This document shows, in pieces, positions 25,345-32,443 of a stretch of DNA of 64,000 bases. The position numbers were made by a program, and so were the translations under genes. This DNA comes from JAOTVV01 sp041602035 (GTDB lineage Bacteria > Gemmatimonadota > Gemmatimonadetes > Gemmatimonadales > GWC2-71-9): positions 62,001 through 126,000 of the forward strand of contig JBFIHA010000002.1 in NCBI GenBank assembly GCA_041602035.1, written 5' to 3'. The number at the start of each line of letters is the position of its first letter. Position 1 is the stretch's first letter. Below the pieces are notes generated by a model. It did not search any database, was not told where the DNA came from, and was given only the letters and a program-made list of their open reading frames with translations.

Positions 25345-26003
25345 CGTCCCGAGGGGCAGAGGTCGCTCACGGGGCAGATCTCGCACTTCGGCTTCCGCGC
25401 CGAGCAAATCTGCCGCCCGTGAAGGATCAGGAGGTGGGGGAACAGCGTCCAATGCTCCTTGGGAACGAGCTTCATGAGGTCCCGTTCGATCTTCACCGGA
25501 TCGGCTTTGTTAGTGAGCTTGAGCCGGTTAGAGATCCGCTTGACGTGGGTGTCGACCACCACGCCTTCGTCGATCCCGAAGGCGTTTCCGAGTACGACGT
25601 TTGCCGTCTTGCGCCCCACCCCAGGAAGCGCCGTGAGCGCGTCCATCGACGTCGGAACCGCACCGTCATGGCGTTCGACCAGCGCCTGGGCCATGCCCAG
25701 AATGGACCTCGTCTTGTTGCGGAAGAAGCCCGTGGACTTGATCTCCTGCTCGAACTCCGCCGGATTGGCGTTCGCATAGTCCTCGGCACGCCGGTACTTC
25801 GTGAACAGCTGTTTGGTCACCATGTTCACGCGCGCGTCCGTGCACTGCGCGCTCAGGATGGTGGCGACGAGAAGTTCCAATGGGTTGGTGTGCTCCAGGG
25901 CTGTGGCTGCCTCGGGATACCGCGTTGACAGCTTCCGGATGATCGGCCGGATGCGATCCTTGGCGGTCGCGAGCGTGAGGCGGCGGGGTCGAGGCGTGGT
26001 CAT
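25341..26003 (-). CDS. nth: Endonuclease III (DNA glycosylase / AP lyase)
   Basis: 220 residues. The helix-hairpin-helix LPGVGRKTANVVL carries the catalytic lysine, VVDTHVKR the catalytic aspartate, and the C terminus has the [4Fe-4S] ligands in the spacing C-x6-C-x2-C-x5-C (CSARKPKCEICPVSDLC). It removes oxidised pyrimidines and nicks at AP sites in base excision repair. ATG 26003 is chosen because it begins the conserved domain; the longer open frame to 26189 has no family support and no ribosome site. Confidence 0.95.
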   Translation of the reverse strand: MTTPRPRRLTLATAKDRIRPIIRKLSTRYPEAATALEHTNPLELLVATILSAQCTDARVNMVTKQLFTKYRRAEDYANANPAEFEQEIKSTGFFRNKTRSILGMAQALVERHDGAVPTSMDALTALPGVGRKTANVVLGNAFGIDEGVVVDTHVKRISNRLKLTNKADPVKIERDLMKLVPKEHWTLFPHLLILHGRQICSARKPKCEICPVSDLCPSGR

Positions 26004-26088
26004 GGGCGGCGCAGCGATAGTGACTGATCGAAGATAGGTCTTGTGCACCTGGAAGGTCAGTCGCTCCGCCGGGGGCGTCGACGGGGTC

Positions 26089-26748
26089 TCACACGGCTCC
26101 GAGCGCCAGTCGCGTGAGGTAGAGCAGCTCGCCCATCGTGGACACGGACTTGAGGCCGGCCGCCTCCCCACCGTCCAGGGTCGGCGCAAACGGCGGAGTG
26201 GTCACCTCCCGATGGACCGTCGCGACATCAGCGGCCGACACCGTCAGGGTCACCTGACTGAAGCCGGGCCGGTCGGCACGGAGGCCCAGCACGGCGAGCA
26301 CCGAAAGCTCCTGCCCAGTGTTGCCTTCAGCCACGAAGATCCCGTCCAGCGGCTCATGTGGCTCGTCGGGTCCGATCCGTGCCCAGAACCAGCGCTCGGG
26401 AAGCTGGAGGTAGCATGCACCGTGGGGGATGCGTGGCACGTCGTGCGACGGGCCGTCGATGGCGTCGAGCAGCTCGTCGCGCCCGATCCGCATCACGTGG
26501 CTTCCAGCGTCCCAGAACCGATAGGCCACGTAGAGAGCGCTCAGATACTCGGCTGCTGCCTCCGGATCGCGCTCCACCAGGCCAGGGTCCTCGACCTCGC
26601 CGATCAGATGCTGGACCGAGCGAAGCGCGGCGAACTGGGAGCGGTCACTGGTATCGCGCACCTCGCCTTCGGCATCACGTCGGATTTCTGGAAAGCGGTC
26701 GGACGCGAGGACTCCGAACGCATGGGTGAAGGCGTCGAGTCGCGTCAC
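26089..26748 (-). CDS. Conserved-looking protein of unknown function
   Basis: 219 residues starting at GTG 26748, which overlaps the stop of the prolyl aminopeptidase gene by four bases (GTGA). I do not recognise a family. The N-terminal half is helical and acidic (MTRLDAFTHAFGVLASDRFPEI, ERDPEAAAEYLSALYVAYRFW); the C-terminal half looks like strands (VTLTVSAADVATV, MGELLYLTRLALGAV). No signal peptide, membrane segment or cysteine motif. The frame is supported by codon pattern, tight coupling and the lack of a better frame in the interval. The unrelated frame upstream of 26748 that extends the open frame is not part of the gene. Confidence 0.72.
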   Translation of the reverse strand: MTRLDAFTHAFGVLASDRFPEIRRDAEGEVRDTSDRSQFAALRSVQHLIGEVEDPGLVERDPEAAAEYLSALYVAYRFWDAGSHVMRIGRDELLDAIDGPSHDVPRIPHGACYLQLPERWFWARIGPDEPHEPLDGIFVAEGNTGQELSVLAVLGLRADRPGFSQVTLTVSAADVATVHREVTTPPFAPTLDGGEAAGLKSVSTMGELLYLTRLALGAV

Positions 26749-27611
26749 CGGGATCGTGGCAGGAAATCGTCGAGCGTTCGAAAGAAGGTCTCGAACTCCT
26801 CGACGTGCGGCACATGTCCCGAATCTTCCAGCACTTCGATTTGCGCGTCGCATAAGGCGTGCGCCACATGCTCTGCGGCTTCGAGCGGAATGGGATCGTG
26901 GCGCCCATGGATGATCAGTGCGGGGATACATAGCTCGGCAAGCTCGTCGAGTTCCGCGCGCAGATCGCTGTTGGCGATACTGTCCCACACCGCCTCCTGG
27001 GTCCTGCCGGTCACGCGAAACGGCGTCAGGTCCCGTGCCCGCCCCGGGTCCTTGAAGTACCCGGCAACCGCCAACTCGAATGCACGTTTCTGATATGCGT
27101 CCGGATCGTGGTGACGCAGCTGGGATCGTCGCAGCTCCTCGCGACCGAGCATGATCTCTGGCTGGGCTTGCCGTTCCGCGAACCGGCGCTGGAATGCGCG
27201 CCGCTGCTCGGCGTCGAGCGGCGCGGGTGCGACGAGCGCCAAGCGACCGACACGCTCCGGGTAGGTTGCCGCGTAGAGCAGCGCCAGCGCACCGCCCCAG
27301 GAGTACCCGAGCAACGTGGCTGGGTCGAGGGACCAATGATCCACGAGGGCGTTTAGATCCTCCACGTGCTCGCGCCACCCCACGGACACGTCCCGGCCGA
27401 CGGGTGACCGACCTCCACCCCGCTGATCGTAGTAGTGTAGGCAACGCCCCCGCGCCAGGGCGTCGAACTGCGGGAGTAGGTAGTCGTGGTGTGCGCCAGG
27501 TCCGCCGTGCAGGACGACGACTTCCGGACCGTTCCCGACCGTCCGCGCGTAGAGGTCGACGCCGTTGACAGAGATGCGCTCTTCGACAGGCTGCGGGAGC
27601 GGCTCTGTCAT
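26745..27611 (-). CDS. Alpha/beta hydrolase, prolyl aminopeptidase (proline iminopeptidase)-like
   Basis: 288 residues. The oxyanion region VVLHGGPGAHHDYLLP is the HGGPG motif of proline iminopeptidases (peptidase family S33); the nucleophile is in LGYSWGGALAL, and the C-terminal acid and base are in IIHGRHDPIP and DSGHVPHVEEFETF. Such enzymes remove N-terminal proline from peptides, though some HGGPG members cleave other esters or amides. It overlaps the GAF gene stop (ATGA) and the following unknown gene (GTGA), so three genes are coupled. Confidence 0.85.
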   Translation of the reverse strand: MTEPLPQPVEERISVNGVDLYARTVGNGPEVVVLHGGPGAHHDYLLPQFDALARGRCLHYYDQRGGGRSPVGRDVSVGWREHVEDLNALVDHWSLDPATLLGYSWGGALALLYAATYPERVGRLALVAPAPLDAEQRRAFQRRFAERQAQPEIMLGREELRRSQLRHHDPDAYQKRAFELAVAGYFKDPGRARDLTPFRVTGRTQEAVWDSIANSDLRAELDELAELCIPALIIHGRHDPIPLEAAEHVAHALCDAQIEVLEDSGHVPHVEEFETFFRTLDDFLPRSR

Positions 27612-28069
27612 AGCAACACCGCGAGCGCGTCGGCCACCTCCCGAACCGCGTCCTGCTCTGCTTCGGCAAAGCCCTGCGGCACGTCACTATCCACATCGAT
27701 CTGCCCGAGAATCTCGTCGTGCCGACGGATCAGCACGACCAGTTCGGATTTGGTTTCGACGCTGCAGGCAAGATATCCGGCCGCCTGACGCACGTCGGGC
27801 ACGTTGAGATCACGGCTCTCGGCCACGGCCTGGCCGCAGATCCCGACCCCGACGGGGATCTCCGTATGCTCGGTGGGCCGACCCTCGAACGCCTCGAGCT
27901 TGAGCAGGTTGCCATGCAGCATGTAGAGGTAGACACCCGTGTACGGGGGGCCGGCGGCCTGCATTCTGGTCGCCACGAGCTGCAGCAATTCCTGACGCGA
28001 CGCATCCCGACAGAAGGCACCCTGCAGCGCGCGAACGATGGGCTCGGCCTTGAGGACCGGCGCGGCCAT
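27608..28069 (-). CDS. GAF-domain protein resembling free methionine-(R)-sulfoxide reductase
   Basis: 153 residues making a single GAF domain. GVGICGQAVAE, NVPDVRQAAGYLACS and SELVVLIRRHDEILGQIDVDSD parallel the conserved blocks of the fRMsr family (GVCG, HIACD, SEIVVP, GVIDIDS). Two of the cysteines used in catalysis are in the right places (in GIC and LAC), so reduction of free methionine sulfoxide is possible; a plain sensor GAF domain is the alternative. It starts one base after the M28 peptidase stop and overlaps the next gene by four bases. Confidence 0.75.
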   Translation of the reverse strand: MAAPVLKAEPIVRALQGAFCRDASRQELLQLVATRMQAAGPPYTGVYLYMLHGNLLKLEAFEGRPTEHTEIPVGVGICGQAVAESRDLNVPDVRQAAGYLACSVETKSELVVLIRRHDEILGQIDVDSDVPQGFAEAEQDAVREVADALAVLL

Positions 28070-28070
28070 G

Positions 28071-29351
28071 CTACTTCAGAGTGGCGACCGTCTCTCGACG
28101 CTCACCGTCGCGCAGGAACACGACCGTCACGGTATCGCCGGTCTGATAGGTCGTCAGAGCCTTCTGAAGTCCATAGATGTCCTTCACCTCGATGTCACCG
28201 ATACGGAGGATGATGTCGCCGGCCTTGAGTCCCGCCTCGTCGGCCGCCGTGCCGGCCCGCACGGCCTGAACGCGCATGCCTTCGCCGGGGGTGACCATGT
28301 CCGGCACCGTCCCGAGCGACGCACGCGGACCGGCGGTACGCTCGGGCCGCGCGACCGCGACGTAGGTCATCCGCTCCGGCTGCGTCGCCATCGCCCAAAC
28401 GAGATCGGACGCGAGGGTCACGATGTCAACGATGCCGTCGACGTTGATCTTCTCCCAATCATCGGCCGGGGTGTGATAGTCGGCGTGGAGATTCGTGTAG
28501 AAGTGCAGGACCGGCATCTCCTTACCGTAGAATACGGCATGATCGCTGCTGCCCCAGGGGTCGTCCTGCTTCACGAGGTTGAGGCCGTAGCGAGCATTGA
28601 TCGATTCCAAGAGCGGCACCAACTCGGGTGCCGACCCCGTGCCCCCCACAATGACGCTGTCCCCATGCATCCGACCCACCATGTCGAAGTTCACCATCCC
28701 GATGGCGGAATCGATGGGAAGGTTCGGGTGCTCGACGAAATACATCGCGCCGATCGTCCCGAGCTCTTCTGCGGTGAACGCGATGAACACGATTGTGCGC
28801 CGTGCGGTGCCTTGGCGCTGCGCGAGGTTCCGTGCCGTCTCCAGCAGAGCTGTCGTGCCTGACGCATTGTCGTCCGCGCCGTTGTGCACGACGTTGACAC
28901 CGGTCGTGTCGCGGCTGAAGCCGATATATCCCCGTGTCCCTAACCCGAGGTGATCGTAGTGCGCGCCGATCAGGACGACCTGGCTCGCGAGCTCGCCGCG
29001 GCCCGGGAGGACGCCAATCACGTTCTTGACGCGCTCGCCACCCAGCTGCGTGTGGGCGAGGGCAGGTGAGCGCGGGTCCAACTCGAACGGCTGGAAATAC
29101 CCGTCGGTTCCACCGGGATCGAGACCGATCTCCTGAAAGGCATCAGCGATGTAGGCTGCTGCCTGCTCGAGACCGTCGGTCCCGACGCCACGCCCCTCGC
29201 GGGCGTCATCGGCGAGAAACCGGAGGTCGACGCTGATTCGTATTCCGGCATCGCGCTCAGGGAGGACGGCGGTCTGGGCCGCAGTCCCGCACGCCATCAG
29301 AGGAACCCCGAGTGTCGCCGCCGCCGCCGCGATCAATCGAAATCTGGTCAT
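28071..29351 (-). CDS. Exported M28-family metallopeptidase with C-terminal PDZ domain
   Basis: 426 residues. A signal sequence (about 1-25, with a lipobox-like L-M-A-C) precedes the M28 catalytic domain: IGAHYDHLG, NGADDNASGTTALLE, FTAEELG, FDMVGR and the late histidine in ADYHTPADD give the five ligands of the two-zinc site. Residues about 345-426 are a PDZ domain (GMRVQAVRAGTAADEAGLKAGDIILRIGD). The start is ATG 29351 and a longer frame is rejected. It heads the longest co-directional run in the window and should act as an extracytoplasmic aminopeptidase. Confidence 0.92.
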   Translation of the reverse strand: MTRFRLIAAAAATLGVPLMACGTAAQTAVLPERDAGIRISVDLRFLADDAREGRGVGTDGLEQAAAYIADAFQEIGLDPGGTDGYFQPFELDPRSPALAHTQLGGERVKNVIGVLPGRGELASQVVLIGAHYDHLGLGTRGYIGFSRDTTGVNVVHNGADDNASGTTALLETARNLAQRQGTARRTIVFIAFTAEELGTIGAMYFVEHPNLPIDSAIGMVNFDMVGRMHGDSVIVGGTGSAPELVPLLESINARYGLNLVKQDDPWGSSDHAVFYGKEMPVLHFYTNLHADYHTPADDWEKINVDGIVDIVTLASDLVWAMATQPERMTYVAVARPERTAGPRASLGTVPDMVTPGEGMRVQAVRAGTAADEAGLKAGDIILRIGDIEVKDIYGLQKALTTYQTGDTVTVVFLRDGERRETVATLK

Positions 29352-29379
29352 TGACACTGTCCGCCTTCTGGGAATTGTC

Positions 29380-29408
29380 ACCGATCCACCGATCCGATCT
29401 ACCGATCC
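29380..29408. repeat. Short direct repeat ACCGATCC (three copies) in a divergent promoter region
   Basis: ACCGATCC occurs at 29380-29387, directly again at 29388-29395, and at 29401-29408, between the divergent M28 peptidase and ECF S-component genes. Spacing and position would suit a regulator site, but no regulator gene is nearby and chance is not excluded. Confidence 0.45.
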
Positions 29409-29462
29409 GTCGCCTCGCACCCCACCGCGACGGTATTATTCTGCGACCCCAATACTAACAGG

Positions 29463-30047
29463 ATGATCCCGCTGTCGTCTCGGCTTCTCGCACTGATCCC
29501 GCTCGCCGTGGGCATCAATTTGGCGATGGGGAAATTCGCCGCCGCGCTGTCGCTCCCGTTATTCCTCGATACGGTGGGCACGGTGCTCGTGGCCGCGCTC
29601 GTGGGTCCCTGGGCCGCGGTCGTTACCGGCACCGTGTCGCAGGTGGCGTTCACGGTCCTCGACGGGAAGCTGATGTGGATGGCGTTTCTGCCCGTGCAGC
29701 TGGGTGTGGCGCTCTACGCCGGGTATGCGGCCCGGCATGGCGCGTTTGCGTCACCGTGGCGGGCGGCCGCGGCCGGGGTGGTGTTGGGTCTTGTCGCCGC
29801 AACGCTTTCGTGGCCGATTTCGCTGCTGGTGTTCGGCGGCGTCACGGCCGGTGGCGTGACGGTCGTAACGACTCTGCTCACCGCGGCGGGCGTGCCGCTC
29901 AAGTGGGCGGTATACGCTGCGAGCCTGAGCAACGACCTGCTGGACAAGTGCGTGACCTTCCTGTTGGTGCACGTGGTCCTGATCTCGCTGCCCAAGCGGA
30001 TGGCGGCCCGCTTTCCCGCCGCCGACCGCGCCCGCGGACGGTCGTGA
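29463..30047 (+). CDS. ECF transporter substrate-binding (S) component, substrate unknown
   Basis: 194 residues with about six hydrophobic segments, matching the S-component fold. LPLFLDTVGTVLVAALVGPWAAVVTGTVSQ is the sort of conserved TM1-TM3 region seen in the ECF-type S-component family. A polar, basic C terminus follows the last helix. It precedes, with a four-base GTGA overlap, the genes of the T component and both ATPases, so this is a dedicated group I type ECF importer. The substrate is probably a vitamin or metal-related micronutrient; no biosynthetic neighbour or riboswitch identifies it. Confidence 0.82.
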   Translation: MIPLSSRLLALIPLAVGINLAMGKFAAALSLPLFLDTVGTVLVAALVGPWAAVVTGTVSQVAFTVLDGKLMWMAFLPVQLGVALYAGYAARHGAFASPWRAAAAGVVLGLVAATLSWPISLLVFGGVTAGGVTVVTTLLTAAGVPLKWAVYAASLSNDLLDKCVTFLLVHVVLISLPKRMAARFPAADRARGRS

Positions 30048-30754
30048 GCCTCGGCTATCGGCCCGGGTCCGGCGTTCTCCACCGCGCCCATCCCTTCACT
30101 GTTCTCTCGCTCGCCGGTGCCGTCGCCGTGCTGGCATTCACCCTCCCGGCCCCGATCGGACCGCTGCTGCTGACCGGGGGCTTGATTGTGATCGCGATGG
30201 CCGCCGGGGTGCCTCGGACATTGCTGACTGCACTTGCGTTTGCGGCACCATTCTGGGTGTTCCTGATCTTGATCCACATCGTCTTCGGCGACAGCCCCGA
30301 CACGGCGATCACGGTGGGGAGTCAGATCACGGCCATGCTGGTCGTGTTCCTCATGGCATTGGCAGCTGTCCATCCTGGCCGCTTGGTGGACGCGTGGCTG
30401 GAGCGGGCGGTGCCGTTCCACCTGGCGTATCTCCTGGTCGCCACACTGCAATCGGTGCCGGAATTGCAGCGACGGGCTGCGGCCATCCTCGACGCGCAGC
30501 GGTGTCGTGGACTCAGAGTGCGAGGAACGGTGTGGGGACGTGTTCGATCGGTCGTGCCGTTGGCCGTCCCCCTCGTATTGGGGGCGCTCAATGAAGTGGA
30601 CGAGCGGGCGCTCGCGTTGGAGGCCCGTGGGACGTCGTCCGGCCAGCGGCGCACACCGCTCGACCCACCTCCCGATCGATTGGCCGAGCGAGTGACGCGA
30701 TGGCTCATGCTGGTCGCCGTGCTCGGGACCATCACGTGGCGGATCGTGGGATGA
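30044..30754 (+). CDS. ecfT: ECF transporter transmembrane (T) component
   Basis: 236 residues. Four or five TM segments in the first 140 residues (HPFTVLSLAGAVAVLAFTL, LLLTGGLIVIAMAAGV, FAAPFWVFLILIHIVFG, ITAMLVVFLMALAAVHP) and the two cytoplasmic coupling motifs, RCRGLRVRG and LEARGTSS, the Ala-Arg-Gly signatures that dock onto the ATPases. GTG 30044 is the start; it overlaps the S-component stop by four bases, and the frame upstream of it is not coding for this protein. Its stop overlaps the first ATPase gene. Confidence 0.87.
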   Translation: MSLGYRPGSGVLHRAHPFTVLSLAGAVAVLAFTLPAPIGPLLLTGGLIVIAMAAGVPRTLLTALAFAAPFWVFLILIHIVFGDSPDTAITVGSQITAMLVVFLMALAAVHPGRLVDAWLERAVPFHLAYLLVATLQSVPELQRRAAAILDAQRCRGLRVRGTVWGRVRSVVPLAVPLVLGALNEVDERALALEARGTSSGQRRTPLDPPPDRLAERVTRWLMLVAVLGTITWRIVG

Positions 30755-31569
30755 CCATCGCGCTTGACAAGGTGCGCTATCGGTACCCGGCCGCTGACGC
30801 CGATGCTCTGCGTGAGATAACACTGGCGTTCGGTCCGGGAGGGGTCACCCTCGTCACCGGGCGCCTCGGGGCGGGCTGCAGCACGCTGCTGCTCGTCGCG
30901 GCTGGCCTCGCACCCCATGTCACCGGAGGTGTCCGAAGCGGATCGGTCGTGACGCTGGGCGTGGACCCGGCGTCCTCGGAGGGTCGCCGACAGGTCGCGG
31001 GGCGCATCGGCTACCTGCTGCCCACGCCGTGGACCCAGCTCTCCGGCATGTCCCACACGGTCAGAGAAGAGGTCGCGTTCGGGCCGGCCAACCTCGGATG
31101 GCCGCGCGACCGGATCGCGCGAGCGGTGCATGGCGCGATGGCACTAGTTGGCATCGAGTCCTTGGCCGATCGGGACCCTCGCACCCTGTCTGGCGGCGAG
31201 CTACAGCGGGCCATGCTGGCCGGGGTCACGGCCATGGACCCTGAGGTGTTGTTGTTGGACGAGCCGACCCTGGAATTGGATCCCGAGGGCGCCCGCATGG
31301 TGTATCGGTTGCTTCCCGTTCTGGCGCGAGAGCGGACGGTGGTGCTCGCGACGACCGACGTGGACCGGGCGGTGGACGTGGCGGCCCGAGTGGTGCTCCT
31401 CGACCGCGGGTCGGTGATGGCCGATGGCACGCCCGACGAAGTGCTGGCAACGGACGGAGCGGTCGCGCTGGGGTGTAGTACGACGATCGCGCACATTGCC
31501 CGTGTCGCGGGGTGTGTGGCGCCGTTCCCGCTGACCGTTCGCGACGCGGTACGGAGGTTCGCGAGGTGA
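30751..31569 (+). CDS. ECF transporter ATP-binding subunit A1, with degenerate Walker A, Q-loop and H-loop
   Basis: 272 residues. An ABC fold with intact signature LSGGELQRAML (residues 147-) and Walker B VLLLDEPTLELDP. The Walker A is G-R-L-G-A-G-C-S-T, with Cys43 where lysine is expected; the Q-loop glutamine is Pro91 (LLPTPWTQ) and the H-loop histidine is Thr202 (TTD). All three changes would damage its own nucleotide site, while its signature motif remains able to complete the partner's site. ATG 30751 overlaps the T-component stop (ATGA). It should pair with the next gene's product as a heterodimer. Confidence 0.88.
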   Translation: MTIALDKVRYRYPAADADALREITLAFGPGGVTLVTGRLGAGCSTLLLVAAGLAPHVTGGVRSGSVVTLGVDPASSEGRRQVAGRIGYLLPTPWTQLSGMSHTVREEVAFGPANLGWPRDRIARAVHGAMALVGIESLADRDPRTLSGGELQRAMLAGVTAMDPEVLLLDEPTLELDPEGARMVYRLLPVLARERTVVLATTDVDRAVDVAARVVLLDRGSVMADGTPDEVLATDGAVALGCSTTIAHIARVAGCVAPFPLTVRDAVRRFAR

Positions 31570-32384
31570 GCGCGCTCCGGTTCGAGCGCGTGTGGTTTGG
31601 CTACGGTGAGACCCCCGTCCTGCGAGACGTCTCGTTCGATGTCCGCGCGGGAGAGGCGGCGGCGCTGCTCGGCCGGAATGGAGCGGGAAAGACGACGCTG
31701 ACGAAACTCGTGGTGGCGCTGCTGCATCCCGAGCGAGGGTCTGTCAGGGTGGGGGACCGGACCACGGAAGGGCGGGCGCCGGAGCACCTGGCGCACCAGG
31801 TCGCGTACGTCTTCCAGCATCCGGATCAGCAGCTTTTTGCCCGCACGGTGGAGGCCGAGGTAGCCTACGCACCGAGGCTCCTCCATCGCGGTGCACCCGA
31901 GACCGACCGGAGGGTCGGGGAGGCGCTCGAGTGGGTCGGGCTGGAAGCGATGCGCGACGAACACCCGTACGATCTCCCTGCTGCCCAACGGAAGCTCGTG
32001 ACCCTCGCGGCGGCCATCGCCCAGCGACCCCGCGTGATGGTGCTCGACGAGCCCACGCAGGGGTTGGATCGTGCGGGAGCCCGTCGCGTAGCGGATGTGG
32101 TGCGACGACTCACAGACGAACGGGTCGCGGTGCTCGCCGTCACGCACGATGTCACGTTCATGGCCGAGGCCTTGGAGCGCGCCCTGGTGTTGTCCGAGGG
32201 AGAGATCGCGTTCGACGGGCCGTCAGCCGATCTGGTGGGTGATGAGGGTCGAGCGTCCGACCTGGGTCTCGATGTGCCCTCCGCCGCGCAGCTGTCGGCG
32301 GCCTTGGGCCTTCCCAAGCGTCCGATCCGCGTGGCGGCGGTGGCGGCTGCCCTGGCCGAGCATCTCGAGGCTCCGCGCGCCTGA
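31566..32384 (+). CDS. ECF transporter ATP-binding subunit A2, with degenerate signature motif
   Basis: 272 residues. Walker A GRNGAGKTT (Lys42), Q-loop VFQHPDQQLFA (Gln84), Walker B VMVLDEPTQGLD and H-loop VTHD (His194) are all intact. The signature at 137-141 is L-P-A-A-Q instead of L-S-G-G-Q. Start GTG 31566 overlaps the A1 stop (GTGA). In a heterodimer, its intact ATP site would face the intact signature of A1, and its weak signature would face the broken site of A1. Confidence 0.88.
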   Translation: MSALRFERVWFGYGETPVLRDVSFDVRAGEAAALLGRNGAGKTTLTKLVVALLHPERGSVRVGDRTTEGRAPEHLAHQVAYVFQHPDQQLFARTVEAEVAYAPRLLHRGAPETDRRVGEALEWVGLEAMRDEHPYDLPAAQRKLVTLAAAIAQRPRVMVLDEPTQGLDRAGARRVADVVRRLTDERVAVLAVTHDVTFMAEALERALVLSEGEIAFDGPSADLVGDEGRASDLGLDVPSAAQLSAALGLPKRPIRVAAVAAALAEHLEAPRA

Positions 32385-32443
32385 CACCCTCGGAGCGCGG
32401 CGCTGTTGCTGTCTCCCGGGACGGCCCGTATTTTGGCACATCT

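Noticed and set aside
29380..29408. ACCGATCC triplet as a regulator site
   Set aside because: Listed only as a low-confidence repeat: the copies are short and not evenly spaced, and GATC-rich 8-mers are common in GC-rich DNA.
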